Numbered from the stretch's first letter, positions 24,660-34,168 are shown. The stretch is 64,000 bases of DNA from Bifidobacterium psychraerophilum (GCF_000741705.1 NZ_JGZI01000010.1:767196-831195), one strand, 5' to 3'. Program-made: numbers and translations. The notes: generated from the letters alone by a model not told the origin.

Positions 24660-27600
24660 TCAGCAGCAAGCGTCGGGGGCGGTATTCGTCCCCTGCTTCT
24701 TGGCCGCCGCGATCATCAGCTTGATTCGGTTGAGCTGATTCGCCTCGGATGCTCCGGGATCGTAGTCGATCGAGACGATATTCGCATTGGGGTATTCCCG
24801 TCGAATCTTGCCGAACATTCCACGTCCGGTCACATGGTTGGGCAGACAGGCGAAGGGTTGCGCGCACACGATGTTGGGCGTTCCCGACTCCACCAGATCC
24901 ACGATTTCCCCGGTGAGCAGCCACCCCTCACCGGCCTGGACGCCAAGCGATGTTACCGTGCTCGCTTTGCGCCGCAGCTCGTTGATCGATACAGGGACAT
25001 CGAATTTGCCATGCGTCGAAGCCAAGGCCTTCAACATCGGACGACGATATCCCTCCGCCATGCTGAGCAGCAGCTTCTTCACCCAGGTATTGCCCCCGGT
25101 GCCGAGATGCTCTTCGTTCCATTCGGCATTCGACATGCCGTTGATCATGAAGTCGCAGATTCCCGGAAGCACCGCTTCGCAGTCCTGGCTTTCGATCACG
25201 TCGATAACGTGGTTATTCGCATCAGGATGGTATTTGACCAGGATCTCCCCGACCACTCCCACGCGGGGTTTACGTGCGACATTCTTCAAGGGCAGCTCAT
25301 CGAAGGCCCTGACCATATTCCTCATCAGCTTCGTGTAGCGCATACGCCCATAGCCGTAGAGCTTCCTGGCTGTTTCGGAAAGGCCATGATGTTCCAGATT
25401 CTCACGGATGATGGCATTCCATAGGCTGTACAGCTGATTCGCCGTTCCCGATTCCTCCTCATACGGCCGCACACGCAGGAGGCATTCCATCAGCGCATCG
25501 CCCAGATAGAAAGCCTTGACGGCCCGGTGCAGCAAGGTCGGCGTGGCCTTGAGACCTGGATTGGCGTTCAAGCCTTTGACGCTCAGGGTGATGATCGGCA
25601 CGTAACCGAAACCCGCGTCCTCCATCGCCTTGCGCAGCAAGCCGAAGTAATTGGTCGCCCTGCACATACCGCCGGTCTGTGTGACGATGACCGCGCATGT
25701 GTGCGGATCGTAGGCACCCGTCAAAAAGGCGTTCACCAATTGCCCGACGATGATGATCGCGGGGAAGCAGGCATCGTTATTCACATATTTGATACCGGTA
25801 TTGATGTCTTCCTGGCTGGCCTTCTCAAGCAGCCTGAAGTCATAGCCGCCACTGCGGAAAACCGATTCCAGTAGGGAGAAGTGGACAGGGGACATCTGCG
25901 GCGCAAGCACCGTGTACTTATGCCCCATGCTCTTGCTGAAAGGCCTGACCTTCGCATACCGGGCCATTGCGGAATCATGTTTCGGCCCTTTCCCATCGGC
26001 CCTGCGGCCAGAACCGCCACTGCCGCCGCTGCCCGCCCCACGCTCCTCGTCCTGCACGGGCATGCCTTCACGCTTGCGGATCACTCCGGGATCCGAAAGA
26101 CCTTGCCGCCCCTGAGGTGATGCGGGGGAACCGTCGCGCTCCTCAACGGCCGCCTTCAGCGAGCGCAGGCGAATCTTGGCAGCACCGAGATTGGAGACCT
26201 CGTCGATTTTGAGTTGCGTATAGACGTCATCCTTGTCGGCGAGGATCTCCTGCACCTGATCGGTGGTGATCGCGTCGATTCCGCAACCGAAGCTGACCAT
26301 CTGCACCAGCTGCAGATTCTTGTATCCTCCGACGAAACGTGCCGCTTCGTACAGTCGGGAGTGGTATGCCCACTGGTTCTCGACGCGCAGCGGCATACGT
26401 TCATGCCCCTCATATGAGGGAACGGTTTTGCGGAAACCGTCGGCATTCTTATTCGACTCGATGGCCCGTTGACCGTGCTCATCCACAAAAGCGCTGAAAT
26501 CAGGCATCCGCTTGGGATTCAACTCGCATATCGAATCCTCGGAGAGCACCACCATGCCCAACGAGCAGATGGTTTCAGGAATGCCATGGTTGATCTCCGG
26601 ATCCACGTGATACGGCCTTCCGGCAAGAACGATGCCCCGGGTGTTATGCTCACGCATATATGCCAGGGCGCGCAGGCCCTCCTGGCGCACATCGTTTTTG
26701 AAGACGGCATCCTCACGGTATGCGGCCTTCACCGCCAGACGGGCCTCATCCTCGCTCACCCCGGACCAGGAGAAGATATCCACGATCCGTTCGACCAGCT
26801 TCTCCCTATCCGACAGATTCACGTAGGGTCTCAGGAAGCGGACGCCCGGCTGCTGGAGTCTGGTCAGATTGGCTTCGATGACGACCGGATAGTGGGCGAC
26901 CACCGGACAGTTGTATTTGTTGTCGGCGTCGGGGGCCAACTCCTGTTCATAGGTCACACAGGGATAGAAGATGGTCGTAACGCCTTTATCCAGCAAGGAC
27001 TCGATATGGCCGTGCACGAGTTTCGCCGGATAGCAGATGTTCTCCGACGCGATGGAATCCATGCCCTGTTCGAAGACCTCGTGATTCGAGCGTCCCGAGA
27101 TCATCACGCGGAATCCGAGCGAGGTCAGCAACGTGAACCAGAAGGGGTAATCCTCATACATGTTGAGCACACGTGGGATGCCGATGTCTCCGCGTGTGGC
27201 CTTGGCCGGGGTCAGACGGCGATAGGCGAAGGCACGCTTGTATTTGAAGTCATACAGGTTGGGGCGATCGGAACGCTGCTTGCTTCTGTCCCCACCACGC
27301 TCGCAACGGTTGCCGGTTACGTAGCGTGACCCATCCTGGAATTCCGTAACCGTGAGCTTGCAATGGTTCTGGCATAGATTGCAGACGTCGTGGGTGCTCT
27401 GCATGGACAGGCCATCGAGATCCTCGCCCATCAGTATCGAGCTGCGGCTCCGCCTCCCGGGGATACGCTCGGATGCGGCATCACTGGACGCGCCTTCGTC
27501 CGTCTCCTGATCGCCGGAGGCATCGAGGGCACCGTTGTGAGCAACGCCGTGTCCATTCGCACTGCTCTCATCAACGCTGTCTTTATCAACACTGTCCTCA

Positions 27601-29501
27601 TCGGTACTGCTCTCATCAACGCTGTCTTCATCAACACAGTGGATTCTGGCAGTCAGCGCGGCACCGTAGGCCCCCATCAGTCCGGCTATATTCGGCCTGG
27701 TCACCTCCCGGCCTGTCAGCAGTTCGAAGGCCCTGAGCACGGCATCGTTGAGGAAGGTCCCACCCTGCACCACAACCGTTGATCCCAGCGCCTGAGGATC
27801 ACGCAACTTGATCACCTTATACAGTGCGTTACGAACCACTGAGTAGCACAAGCCCGCGGCGATGTCCTCCGGTGTGGCCCCCTCCTTCTGGGCTTGCTTC
27901 ACCGAGGAGTTCATGAACACCGTGCAACGCGAACCCAAATCGACGGGGGCCTTCGACGCCAGGGCCTGCCTGGTGAATTCCTGAATATCGATACCCAGGG
28001 ATTGCGCGAAGGTCTGCAGGAAGGATCCGCATCCCGAAGAGCAGGCCTCATTGACGCAGATGGAATCGATCACGCCCGAGGTCACCGACATGTATTTCAT
28101 GTCCTGCCCGCCAATATCGATCACCGATGTGACTCCCGGGCTGATCTCCTCAGCGGCTCGATAATGTGCCATCGTTTCCACGACACCCTCATCGATATGC
28201 AGCCCGGCCTTGATCAATCCTTCGCCATAGCCGGTCGCACATGCACGAGCGATATAGCAGTCCGCCGGCAGCGATGACTGTATGTCGCGGACGATGTCCG
28301 CCGCGGCGAGCAGGGGGTTTTCCTGATGGGTGGCGTATGTGGACCACACGATGGTCTTGTCATCATCGATCAGGGTCGCCTTGATGGTGGTGCTGCCCGC
28401 ATCGACTCCCAGGAACAGCGGTCCCTTTGCCTCTGCGAGCCGCCCGACCGGAATCGTCGCATCCGCATGGCGTCGATTGAAGGCCTCGCGTTCAGACTGA
28501 TCGGCGAAGAAAGGCCGAAGAGTCCTTGCCTGGGAGGGCAGGGATTCCAACATCTTCAACGCCGCTATCAGACCATGGAGGGAGTGCAGATCATCACTCG
28601 TGATCGCAGAGCTCCCCTTGGACTCCCCCCTTGCCTCGTCGTTGCCGGATTCGCCCTCGCCCGTGGCCATCAGGGCGGCTCCGTATGCGACGAAGAGGTG
28701 CGCATCGGCAGGAACGATGTATCGTTGCGCCTTGCCTTCCAGAATGCTTTTGAATGCCTCCTGGAGCTCGGACATGAAGAACAGCGGGCCACCCAGGAAC
28801 ACGACATTGCCCCGTATCGGCCTGCCACAGGCGAGTCCTGAAATCGTCTGGGTGGCCACCGCCGCGAAGATGGAAGCGGCCAGGTCCTTTTTGTCGGCTC
28901 CGTCATTGATCAGGGGCTGAAGATCGGATTTGGCGAACACACCGCATCGTGAAGCGATCGGATAGATGGTCTCGTGCTGTGCCGCCAACTCATTGAGACC
29001 CTGCGCATCGACGTTGAGCAGGGTCGCCATCTGATCGATGAAGGCCCCTGTCCCGCCCGCGCAGGAACCGTTCATGCGCTGCTCCGGCGTCGGCTTGAGA
29101 TATGTGATCTTCGCGTCTTCGCCACCCAATTCGATGATGACGTCGGCCTCGGGATTGGTCGTGTTGATCGCCTCGGTTTCCGCGATCACCTCCTGGACGA
29201 ATGCTGCGCCCAGCTGCGAGGCCAGGCCAAGCCCACCCGAACCGGTGATTGCGATTCGAAGGGAATGGTTGTCCTGACCGACTTTCTTCAGGCAGGTAGC
29301 TATATCCTCCAGAAGTTCGGCGACGCATTTGCGGACATTCGCATGATGCCGTCTGTAATCGCTGTAGAGCGCATCCGAGAGCTTGTCGGACTCCCCCAAG
29401 ACCACGGCTTTCACGGTTGTGGAGCCGACATCGAGCCCGACCCTCAATGGTCGCTTCTGATGGTCATCGGCATGCATATCATGTGTTCCGGCGTCTATCA
29501 T
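24660..29501 (-). CDS. fused acyl-CoA dehydratase activase / 2-hydroxyacyl-CoA dehydratase-like protein
   Basis: A 1613-residue protein with AAGGGG before its ATG. It has two ASKHA-type activase domains of the HgdC/BadF family: about 20-285 (VGLDVGSTTVKAVV, GGTGAFIDQ, RCGVFAKSD) and about 345-615 (LGVDAGSTTIKATL, DIGGQDMKYM, CSSGCGSFLQ, RCTVFMNS). The Cys residues in the second domain are candidates for the bridging [4Fe-4S] cluster. An acidic repeat linker (about 617-673) and a CNLCQNHC motif (near 705) lead into DUF2229 and dehydratase-like regions (NICYPAKLVHGHIESLL, FGCGIDAITTDQV, GGMCRATNY). The protein ends in two Cys. Such fusions are common in anaerobes, but their substrate is unknown. 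Confidence 0.9.
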   Translation of the reverse strand: MIDAGTHDMHADDHQKRPLRVGLDVGSTTVKAVVLGESDKLSDALYSDYRRHHANVRKCVAELLEDIATCLKKVGQDNHSLRIAITGSGGLGLASQLGAAFVQEVIAETEAINTTNPEADVIIELGGEDAKITYLKPTPEQRMNGSCAGGTGAFIDQMATLLNVDAQGLNELAAQHETIYPIASRCGVFAKSDLQPLINDGADKKDLAASIFAAVATQTISGLACGRPIRGNVVFLGGPLFFMSELQEAFKSILEGKAQRYIVPADAHLFVAYGAALMATGEGESGNDEARGESKGSSAITSDDLHSLHGLIAALKMLESLPSQARTLRPFFADQSEREAFNRRHADATIPVGRLAEAKGPLFLGVDAGSTTIKATLIDDDKTIVWSTYATHQENPLLAAADIVRDIQSSLPADCYIARACATGYGEGLIKAGLHIDEGVVETMAHYRAAEEISPGVTSVIDIGGQDMKYMSVTSGVIDSICVNEACSSGCGSFLQTFAQSLGIDIQEFTRQALASKAPVDLGSRCTVFMNSSVKQAQKEGATPEDIAAGLCYSVVRNALYKVIKLRDPQALGSTVVVQGGTFLNDAVLRAFELLTGREVTRPNIAGLMGAYGAALTARIHCVDEDSVDESSTDEDSVDKDSVDESSANGHGVAHNGALDASGDQETDEGASSDAASERIPGRRSRSSILMGEDLDGLSMQSTHDVCNLCQNHCKLTVTEFQDGSRYVTGNRCERGGDRSKQRSDRPNLYDFKYKRAFAYRRLTPAKATRGDIGIPRVLNMYEDYPFWFTLLTSLGFRVMISGRSNHEVFEQGMDSIASENICYPAKLVHGHIESLLDKGVTTIFYPCVTYEQELAPDADNKYNCPVVAHYPVVIEANLTRLQQPGVRFLRPYVNLSDREKLVERIVDIFSWSGVSEDEARLAVKAAYREDAVFKNDVRQEGLRALAYMREHNTRGIVLAGRPYHVDPEINHGIPETICSLGMVVLSEDSICELNPKRMPDFSAFVDEHGQRAIESNKNADGFRKTVPSYEGHERMPLRVENQWAYHSRLYEAARFVGGYKNLQLVQMVSFGCGIDAITTDQVQEILADKDDVYTQLKIDEVSNLGAAKIRLRSLKAAVEERDGSPASPQGRQGLSDPGVIRKREGMPVQDEERGAGSGGSGGSGRRADGKGPKHDSAMARYAKVRPFSKSMGHKYTVLAPQMSPVHFSLLESVFRSGGYDFRLLEKASQEDINTGIKYVNNDACFPAIIIVGQLVNAFLTGAYDPHTCAVIVTQTGGMCRATNYFGLLRKAMEDAGFGYVPIITLSVKGLNANPGLKATPTLLHRAVKAFYLGDALMECLLRVRPYEEESGTANQLYSLWNAIIRENLEHHGLSETARKLYGYGRMRYTKLMRNMVRAFDELPLKNVARKPRVGVVGEILVKYHPDANNHVIDVIESQDCEAVLPGICDFMINGMSNAEWNEEHLGTGGNTWVKKLLLSMAEGYRRPMLKALASTHGKFDVPVSINELRRKASTVTSLGVQAGEGWLLTGEIVDLVESGTPNIVCAQPFACLPNHVTGRGMFGKIRREYPNANIVSIDYDPGASEANQLNRIKLMIAAAKKQGTNTAPDACC
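27540..27640 (-). repeat. degenerate short repeats coding an acidic linker
   Basis: About seven imperfect 12-18 base units inside the activase gene encode Ser/Val/Asp-rich repeats (motifs such as SVDEDSVDESS) in the linker between the second activase domain and the Cys-rich region. Such arrays expand or contract easily, so linker length may vary between strains. Confidence 0.75.
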
Positions 29502-29830
29502 CCGAACCCCTTTTCGACACTGTGACTGTGCCGTTGCACGCGGTTTCCGCCACGTTTCTCCTCATCCTGCACATGTCAGGCAACTCCGGCAACATCCCGG
29601 TGCCACCGTCCGGCACCTCTCCAATGCTGCAACTGTCACGGCATGCACGAGCAGCTTCTACATTAACCGATGCCAACCCCATAACACGGTAAGCTCGTGA
29701 ACTTTCGGCACTCCACATTTCAATATGGGTGTCCGAAAGCCAAGCGGCAGTAAGTCCCGTAGAATATCTATCAATTGTAAAGAATATTTTACATCTGAAT
29801 ATGTCCGGCTGATGCCCGAAAGTGGAGACC
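29502..29830. promoter_or_regulatory. divergent intergenic region (activase fusion / xseA) with palindrome
   Basis: The 329-base gap between divergent genes has no supported gene. It contains an 18-base perfect palindrome at 29776-29793 (TGTAAA, six bases, TTTACA) 38 bases before xseA, in an AT-rich stretch likely to be its promoter. Confidence 0.5.
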
Positions 29831-31144
29831 ATGAGTGAAACGCTTTTCACACCATCCCAGCAGAACGGTTTCGCCGGCAATGCATCCGCCAACGGCGCAT
29901 CAGGTACGGCCGGGCCGGAAGCCCCTGCGGAAATCCCCCGGCTCGCGCGTGAAACCACGGTCGAGCACCCCTGGCCGGTCAGCATACTCAGCCAGAAATT
30001 CCATGATGCCGTCTCCAAATGGCCCGGTGCCTGGATCGAGGGGCAGATTGTCGAGATCAATACCAGACGCAGCGGATCGGCCTATCTGACCGTCCGCGAC
30101 AATTTCGAGGACATCTCCATTTCGGTGATGGGGTTCCGTCAATTCGCCGTCATGGCCCGCGACTTCCGGCAGGGGGATCGTGTCGTCATCCACGGCAGGC
30201 CCGATCTCTGGGTAAAACAGACCCGTCTGAGTTTCATGGCCGACGACATTCGACGCGTCGGCACCGGCGATCTCAAGGAACAGATCGAGGAACTGCGCAA
30301 GAAACTCAAAGGTGAAGGCCTCTTCGACGCCGAGCGCAAGGAGGCGCTGCCCGAATTCCCGACCCGCATCGGCTTGGTGTGCGCGCCGCAGGCCCGCGCC
30401 GAGGGGGATGTCATCACCAATGCGCGCCTGAGGTGGCCCACAATCCAATTCACCGTGGTCCATGCACACGTACAGGGACCGCAGTGCCCTCCCGATGTGG
30501 TTGCCGCCATACACAAACTCGACAATGACCCGGATGTGGATGTCATCATCGTCGCCCGTGGAGGCGGAAGCTTCGAAGACCTGCTCGGTTTCTCGGATGA
30601 GAGCGTCGTCCGTGCGGCTGCGTCATGCTCCACTCCGCTGATCTCCGCCGTTGGGCATGAGGATGATTGGACCCTGATCGACCTTGCCGCGGACTTGCGC
30701 GCTTCGACTCCGACCGATGCCGCGAAGCGTGCCGTGCCCGATGTGAACGAACAGCTCCAGATCATCGCCGAGGGTCGTCGCCGCATCCGGGACCGCATCA
30801 CCAACATGGTCGACAACGAGCTGCGGCTCATCGAGGGGTATGCCAACCGCCCCAGCCTCACACAACCCCTTGTGATGCTCGAAAGGCCGCAACGCCTCGT
30901 TGACGAGGCCGGGCAGCAACTTGATATCGCCTTGCGACGAATCGTGGATGACGCCGGGCTCACCATCGAAAAGCTCCATGCCTCGCTCACAGCACTGAGT
31001 CCGCAGTCAACCCTCGACAGGGGCTATGCGGTCGTTCAGTCCGCAGAGGGCAAGGTCGTGGATGATGCGGAGCAGGTACACGCAGGCGATGAGCTCACCA
31101 TCACATTGCATCACGGCGTCATTGTGGCGACGACACTGGGTTGA
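29831..31144 (+). CDS. xseA: exodeoxyribonuclease VII large subunit
   Basis: A 437-residue nuclease subunit that, with XseB, degrades single-stranded DNA into oligonucleotides. The N-terminal OB-fold (about 40-140: WPVSILSQKFHDAV, WIEGQIVEI, YLTVRDNFEDISISVMGFR) binds ssDNA. The catalytic region includes RIGLVCAPQARAEGDVI, DVIIVARGGGSFEDLLGFSDESVVRAA and PLISAVGHEDDWTLIDLAADLRASTPTDAA, classic XseA motifs. A coiled-coil C-terminal half ends with LDRGYAVVQ. The ATG at 29831 is preferred over the in-frame GTG at 29822, with GGAG upstream. It forms an operon with xseB. Confidence 0.96.
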   Translation: MSETLFTPSQQNGFAGNASANGASGTAGPEAPAEIPRLARETTVEHPWPVSILSQKFHDAVSKWPGAWIEGQIVEINTRRSGSAYLTVRDNFEDISISVMGFRQFAVMARDFRQGDRVVIHGRPDLWVKQTRLSFMADDIRRVGTGDLKEQIEELRKKLKGEGLFDAERKEALPEFPTRIGLVCAPQARAEGDVITNARLRWPTIQFTVVHAHVQGPQCPPDVVAAIHKLDNDPDVDVIIVARGGGSFEDLLGFSDESVVRAAASCSTPLISAVGHEDDWTLIDLAADLRASTPTDAAKRAVPDVNEQLQIIAEGRRRIRDRITNMVDNELRLIEGYANRPSLTQPLVMLERPQRLVDEAGQQLDIALRRIVDDAGLTIEKLHASLTALSPQSTLDRGYAVVQSAEGKVVDDAEQVHAGDELTITLHHGVIVATTLG

Positions 31145-31205
31145 GCGGAGCAGGCACAGAACTTGTACTATCGCTTCACGGAAGACGTGAAGGATGTAGG
31201 ACCAT

Positions 31206-31553
31206 ATGAAGGGAAGCACCGTGACAGACAGCGAAAGCACAGCAAGTGCGGAGAACAAGAAGGAATCGGCGGCTCCGGCGGCGGTGATCGCCAGCAGCCT
31301 GAGCGAAAAGGAACGCGAAGCCATTGCAAAGCTCCCATACGAGCAGGCGCGCGACCAGCTGATTCAGGCCGTTCAGGCGCTTGAAGCGGGCGGACTCGAC
31401 CTGGACGCCTCGATGCGTCAATGGGAAATCGGGGAGGCGTTGTCCAAACGCGCCCAGGAACTACTCGATCAGGTTCGCGCGAAACTGGACGACGCGCAGG
31501 CCCAGCAGGCCAGCGCCGGCGCAAGTGCGGGCACCCAGTCCAATTTGGAATAA
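31206..31553 (+). CDS. xseB: exodeoxyribonuclease VII small subunit
   Basis: A 115-residue small helical protein that coats the coiled-coil arms of XseA. The core IAKLPYEQARDQLIQAVQALEAGGLDLDASMRQWEIGEALSKRAQELL matches the family signature. A Ser/Ala/Glu-rich N-terminal extension and an Ala/Gln-rich tail flank it. The start at ATG 31206 is drawn; a GTG at 31221, following AAGGGA, is an alternative five codons later. It lies about 60 bases downstream of xseA. Confidence 0.93.
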   Translation: MKGSTVTDSESTASAENKKESAAPAAVIASSLSEKEREAIAKLPYEQARDQLIQAVQALEAGGLDLDASMRQWEIGEALSKRAQELLDQVRAKLDDAQAQQASAGASAGTQSNLE

Positions 31554-31588
31554 TCGGCGGGATGCCTGAAACCCTGCCTCGGATACGG

Positions 31589-31630
31589 CCGGGGACTTAT
31601 GCATACGGCACCTTATGCATGGGTCCCCGG
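31589..31630. terminator. bidirectional terminator downstream of xseB
   Basis: A 17-base-pair stem (arms CCGGGGAC..ATGCATA and TATGCAT..GTCCCCGG, with two T-G pairs) around an eight-base loop lies between the convergent xseB and Cys-rich genes. Confidence 0.78.
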
Positions 31631-31662
31631 TGCAGCAGTCATCGCATGTACCCGTGATGCCG

Positions 31663-32010
31663 CTATGCGGCAAGGGCCTGCGAAAGCTCGCGCAGATCCT
31701 TGAGAATCTCCTCATGTGACTGCTCGTCGGTGTCGAATGCGAGGTGGCAGAAGGCGCAATCGTGGTGCTCATTGTTTTCCCTGCACGCCTCATGGCAATC
31801 CTTCGCCTCGCACTCCTTGCCCTGGACGCAGTCCACATCGCCGCAGCAGTCACCGGTGAAGCAGCAACCACAGCAACCGCAGGCGGCGGCACCATGCTCA
31901 TGATTGGAGAGGTCGAAGCTCTTCAGCGTCTCGATATCCACCGCCAGCCTCCCGGCGGAAACGGTGTTGATCTCGTATGCGTGCTCGTCATACTTCGTAA
32001 TGTCAGTCAC
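31663..32010 (-). CDS. small cysteine-rich protein, possible metal binder
   Basis: A 115-residue protein starting at a GTG (32010) with GAGGAG upstream. After about 50 ordinary residues comes a core of about 45 residues with 13 cysteines, including CGCCGCC, GDCCGDVDC, GKECEAKDCHEAC and HHDCAFCH, plus several His. The C-terminal segment is an amphipathic helix (SHEEILKDLRELSQAL). I know no family for it. The Cys/His pattern suggests metal binding (Zn, Ni, Cu or an Fe-S cluster). It lies 100 bases downstream of a Fur/Zur-type gene on the same strand, which supports a metal role (inference). The upstream in-frame extension to 32091 is unlikely to be translated. Confidence 0.75.
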   Translation of the reverse strand: MTDITKYDEHAYEINTVSAGRLAVDIETLKSFDLSNHEHGAAACGCCGCCFTGDCCGDVDCVQGKECEAKDCHEACRENNEHHDCAFCHLAFDTDEQSHEEILKDLRELSQALAA

Positions 32011-32109
32011 GATAATCTCCTCGTCATTCGAATCGCAGCATTCAGCAGCTGCATGCAGTTCGAAGAGTATGGCGCGTTGTGGCAACGGCAAAACTGCTGA
32101 GAGTGAGTA

Positions 32110-32574
32110 TCAATCCGACGACAGGCGACGGTGCTGCCCATCATCCCCCTTTGACTCCCTTAGTCGGCATGCGGCGCAGAGGCCGAACAGTTCAAGCGAA
32201 TGGCTCACATCGGAGAAACCCAGGGATTCCGCCCTCAGACGCGTCCATTCCTCGAATCCGGGAATCTCCAGTTCTACGGCCTTGCCGCATTCCCGGCATA
32301 TCAGATGGTGATGATGGTGATGATCCCTGCACAGGCGGTAGAAGGTTTCGCCGTGGACCTGCAGAGTGTCCACTTCCTTGCCATCAGCCATGATCTGCAG
32401 ATTCCGGTAAACGGTCGCGATGCCCACCTTCTTACCACGTGCCTGCAAACCGGAGTAAATCATTCGGGCCGTTGAAAATGCATCCGAATGCTTGAGCTCT
32501 TCGACGATCAAGGTTCGCGGCCGTGTAACCCTCTTCACCACAGGACTCACCGGCCTTATTCCGCACCGAGACAT
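32110..32574 (-). CDS. Fur family metalloregulator (Fur/Zur type)
   Basis: A repressor of about 154 residues. The winged-helix DNA-binding domain includes RVTRPRTLIVEEL, FSTARMIYSGLQARGKKVGIATVYRNLQIMAD and VDTLQVHGETFYRLC. The metal-binding domain has a run of six His (RDHHHHHHLICRECGKAVELE) and two CxxC motifs (CREC and CAAC) forming the structural zinc site. The His-rich segment followed by LICRECG resembles actinobacterial Zur, but Fur cannot be excluded. Start position is uncertain (ATG 32574 drawn; GTG starts further in are possible). A Fur-box-like operator 55 bases upstream suggests autoregulation. Confidence 0.88.
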   Translation of the reverse strand: MSRCGIRPVSPVVKRVTRPRTLIVEELKHSDAFSTARMIYSGLQARGKKVGIATVYRNLQIMADGKEVDTLQVHGETFYRLCRDHHHHHHLICRECGKAVELEIPGFEEWTRLRAESLGFSDVSHSLELFGLCAACRLRESKGDDGQHRRLSSD

Positions 32575-32628
32575 CGCTGCGGACCGGACGAGGACAGACA
32601 TCGGCCAGCATGATGATTCGGCATTCAA

Positions 32629-32649
32629 TAATAATAATTATCATTATTA
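32629..32649. promoter_or_regulatory. Fur/Zur-box-like palindrome
   Basis: An AT-only-looking palindromic stretch (TAATAATAATTATCATT and onward) matches 15 of 19 positions of the classical Fur box GATAATGATAATCATTATC over 32630-32648. It lies about 55 bases before the fur-like gene start, in the expected place for an autoregulatory operator, and stands out from the GC-rich surroundings. Confidence 0.7.
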
Positions 32650-32799
32650 TATACATACCTCACCAGCCTTCCGGGCAGCCGCATACACCCGGACTCAGCC
32701 TCACGATCAGAAATGCCGTCGAAGCTCGCGCCGGTCACCTCCCGATCGGTTCATGCCTCAGGAGCGCCGATGAGCTCGCGACCCGGTAGCTCAGGAAGC

Positions 32800-33834
32800 T
32801 CAGTGCAGGGCGATGGTGGCGAGCAATGCGGCGTGATCGGAACCCGGAATCCTGGCAACCTTCATATTGCCTGCCGCAATGCCCTGATCGACCACAATAT
32901 GGTCGATGGATACGAGAGGGGGAATATGCGCACGGTTCGCAGGCCAGGTCATCGTGAAACCATCACCGGACTCTCTGGCGGCGTCACTGAAGCGCTTCCC
33001 CAGGAAATCACGGAATGGGCCGTGGTCATAGGTCGCATTGAAATCGCCCATAAGCACGTATTTGGTATTGATGTCCGCATGCTCCCTGAAGGTTTGGAGC
33101 TCGGTGAGACTTCGCTTCCACTGAGCCCACTCCCCCGACGTGGGCGAAGTGGTGTGCACCGACACGAAGCGGATCGAGGTCGAAGCTCCCGGGAACGCCA
33201 CGGTTCCGGCAGGCATGTATGAGGCGCTGGAGTTGATCTGATCATTCACGGTTGACGTCAGCTGGGTGGCCGACCAGATGCCGTTGCCATAGGTCTTATC
33301 GGATGAAGCCACCTTGGAATACGGCAGATAGTCCCCTATCCCCGCCGCATCAAGCTTGCGCACGAATGCATCGGTGGTCTCCTGGAGGGCCAGCACCTCC
33401 ACACGTTCGCTCTTGACCAGATCCACGATGCTCTGGGCATCGGCACGCCCTTTGTACACATTCGCGGTCATCACACGGGCATAGGCATCGCCGGTATCCG
33501 GTGTGGAGGAAGTGGCCGTATCGGCTGCCGACGGCAATGCCGTGCTCGACGAGAAGAATGGGTACTGCCACCAGACCTGGGTGCACAGGCAGAGCAAGGC
33601 GATCAACGCCGTAGCCCACCGCTTGGAGAGAAGCCCCAGAAGCAGCGCGATGGCAGCCGCGAGCGCAAACCACGGGGTGCCCGACACCAGGACCGGCAGA
33701 TAAGGGATATCCGAGAAACGGCTGGGAACAAGACGCGCCAGCACCCCGATCAGAGCCGCAAGCATCAACAATCTTGCGATCACGGTCGCGATCATCCTGA
33801 GTAGCGACGAATGTCCTCCATGCTGAGCACTCAT
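32800..33834 (-). CDS. membrane-anchored endonuclease/exonuclease/phosphatase family protein
   Basis: A 344-residue protein with about three N-terminal hydrophobic segments (first ~100 residues) and an extracytoplasmic EEP domain. Catalytic motifs are TANVYKGRAD, LALQETTD (metal-binding Glu), GDFNATYDHGPF, SIDHIVVD and GSDHAALLATI (catalytic His). The start at ATG 33834 has GGAGGGA nearby; a longer frame is open to 33924. Members hydrolyse phosphodiesters in nucleic acids, lipids or phosphoinositides; this topology places the active site outside the cell. The substrate is unknown. Confidence 0.9.
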   Translation of the reverse strand: MSAQHGGHSSLLRMIATVIARLLMLAALIGVLARLVPSRFSDIPYLPVLVSGTPWFALAAAIALLLGLLSKRWATALIALLCLCTQVWWQYPFFSSSTALPSAADTATSSTPDTGDAYARVMTANVYKGRADAQSIVDLVKSERVEVLALQETTDAFVRKLDAAGIGDYLPYSKVASSDKTYGNGIWSATQLTSTVNDQINSSASYMPAGTVAFPGASTSIRFVSVHTTSPTSGEWAQWKRSLTELQTFREHADINTKYVLMGDFNATYDHGPFRDFLGKRFSDAARESGDGFTMTWPANRAHIPPLVSIDHIVVDQGIAAGNMKVARIPGSDHAALLATIALH

Positions 33835-34095
33835 ACTGAAGGCTCCCTCCATACGCTTGGTCTCGCTTGCACCGTCATGATCGGCACCGTGCCGGTCGGC
33901 ACTGTCTAGGGTAATGGGCATCACCCGAATCCGACATCATCCTGGGGTACCGGATTGCCCATAATCAGCCATGACGCAACAGCAAGGGCCTTAGCGGTGC
34001 TTCACGATGAGCGAACTTCACCCAAGCCGATCACGCCGACACCCTACACCGTTCGGATGTGTTTTCCCCCGGAGCGTGTACCATGGAGTCTCGTT

Positions 34096-34168
34096 GCCCC
34101 GGTAGCTCAGGGGATAGAGCACTTCTCTCCTAAAGAAGGTGTCGTGCGTTCGAATCGCATCCGGGGCA
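34096..34168 (+). tRNA. tRNA-Arg (anticodon CCT)
   Basis: A 73-base cloverleaf: acceptor stem GCCCCGG/CCGGGGC, D arm GCTC..GAGC, anticodon arm CTTCT-CTCCTAA-AGAAG with anticodon CCT, and T arm GTGCGTTCGAATCGCAT with a TTCGAAT loop, discriminator A. CCA is not encoded. It reads AGG codons. Confidence 0.95.
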
